NCBI GenBank assembly: GCA_028292065.1
Contig: JAQGNC010000024.1
Location: 1 to 5,001, forward strand
Reading direction: 5' to 3'
Source of the DNA: Betaproteobacteria bacterium
GTDB lineage: Bacteria; Pseudomonadota; Gammaproteobacteria; Burkholderiales; SG8-41
Length of the DNA: 5,001 bases
This document shows positions 4,517 to 5,001 of this stretch, piece by piece (position 1 is the first letter of the stretch; each line of letters begins with the position of its first letter). Both the position numbers and the translations under genes were made by a program. The notes under the pieces were generated by a model that was not told the origin of the DNA, ran no database searches, and was given only the letters and a program-made list of their open reading frames with translations.

Positions 4517-5001
4517 ATGCATCCGATGCTCAATACCGCGGTGAAAGCAGCACGCCGCGCGGGCAACATCATCATTCGCGCGACACGCAACCTGGACATC
4601 GTCGCGGTGCGGGAGAAAGCGGCCAACGATTTCGTATCGGAAGTCGATCGTGAAGCCGAGCAGGCGATCATCTCGACCTTGCACGAAGCGTATCCGGGGC
4701 ACGCGATTCTAGCAGAGGAAAGCGGCGCTTCAGGCTCGTCCGAATACCGCTGGATCATCGATCCGCTCGACGGCACGACCAACTTCCTGCACGGCTTTCC
4801 GCAGTACGCGGTGTCGATCGCGCTCGAGCATCGCGGCGTCATCACCCAGGCCGTCATCTACGATCCGGGCCGCAACGATCTGTTCACGGCGAGCCGCGGC
4901 CGCGGCGCCCACCTGAACGAGACTCGACTGCGCGTGAGCAAGCGCATGCACCTGAAGTCCGGCCTCATCGGCACCGGTTTTCCGTTCCGCGAGATGGCGC
5001 A
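4517..5001 (+). CDS. suhB: SuhB, inositol monophosphatase family (N-terminal part, cut by window edge)
   Basis: A Mg-dependent phosphatase of the inositol monophosphatase family. In E. coli SuhB also binds RNA polymerase and supports Nus-dependent antitermination on rRNA operons. The visible 161 residues include NDFVSEVD at 37-44, the metal motif EESG (E67, E68) and DPLDGTTNF at 82-90 (metal ligands D82 and D85), then FPQYAVSIAL and FTASRGRGAHLN. The second conserved aspartate motif of the C-terminal half is beyond the right edge. I chose the ATG at 4517 because the protein then begins MHPMLN like E. coli SuhB; an in-frame ATG at 4508 would add MAA, and neither has a clear ribosome site. It diverges from trmJ, and the suhB-trmJ-iscR neighbourhood is conserved in proteobacteria. 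Confidence 0.95.
   Translation, partial: MHPMLNTAVKAARRAGNIIIRATRNLDIVAVREKAANDFVSEVDREAEQAIISTLHEAYPGHAILAEESGASGSSEYRWIIDPLDGTTNFLHGFPQYAVSIALEHRGVITQAVIYDPGRNDLFTASRGRGAHLNETRLRVSKRMHLKSGLIGTGFPFREMA

Overview
The window looks like a piece of a betaproteobacterial chromosome. GC content is high, the protein sequences resemble beta/gammaproteobacterial families, and the order suhB / trmJ / cysE / iscR is characteristic of that lineage. The assignment is an inference from gene content and order, not from a marker gene.

Almost everything is read from the minus strand. From right to left: suhB (plus strand, cut by the right edge) diverges from trmJ, a tRNA 2'-O-methyltransferase. Next is cysE, serine O-acetyltransferase. 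Then comes an iron-sulfur cluster operon: iscR (regulator), a class I cysteine desulfurase (iscS), an A-type Fe-S carrier (iscA) and the start of sufB (cut by the left edge). No gap between genes exceeds 300 bases.

The genes form one pathway. CysE makes O-acetylserine for cysteine synthesis, IscS takes sulfur from cysteine, SufB (with SufC/SufD presumably beyond the left edge) is the scaffold, IscA delivers clusters, and IscR senses cluster supply through its own [2Fe-2S] site. The operon is a hybrid: it has ISC-type regulator, desulfurase and carrier, but SufB stands where iscU, hscB, hscA and fdx would normally be.

The regulatory DNA is the most informative part. The iscR promoter carries two type 1 IscR-like sites, one over the -35 and one over the -10, and the first also contains the cysE stop codon. 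A third IscR-like palindrome, with a symmetric change in both half-sites, lies over the probable cysE promoter, suggesting that cysteine supply and Fe-S assembly share a regulator.

Three gaps also hold different small repeat structures: an octamer inverted array between iscA and sufB that supplies the last codons of iscA, a short heptamer run between iscR and iscS that supplies the iscR stop codon, and a 158-bp long inverted repeat between trmJ and cysE.
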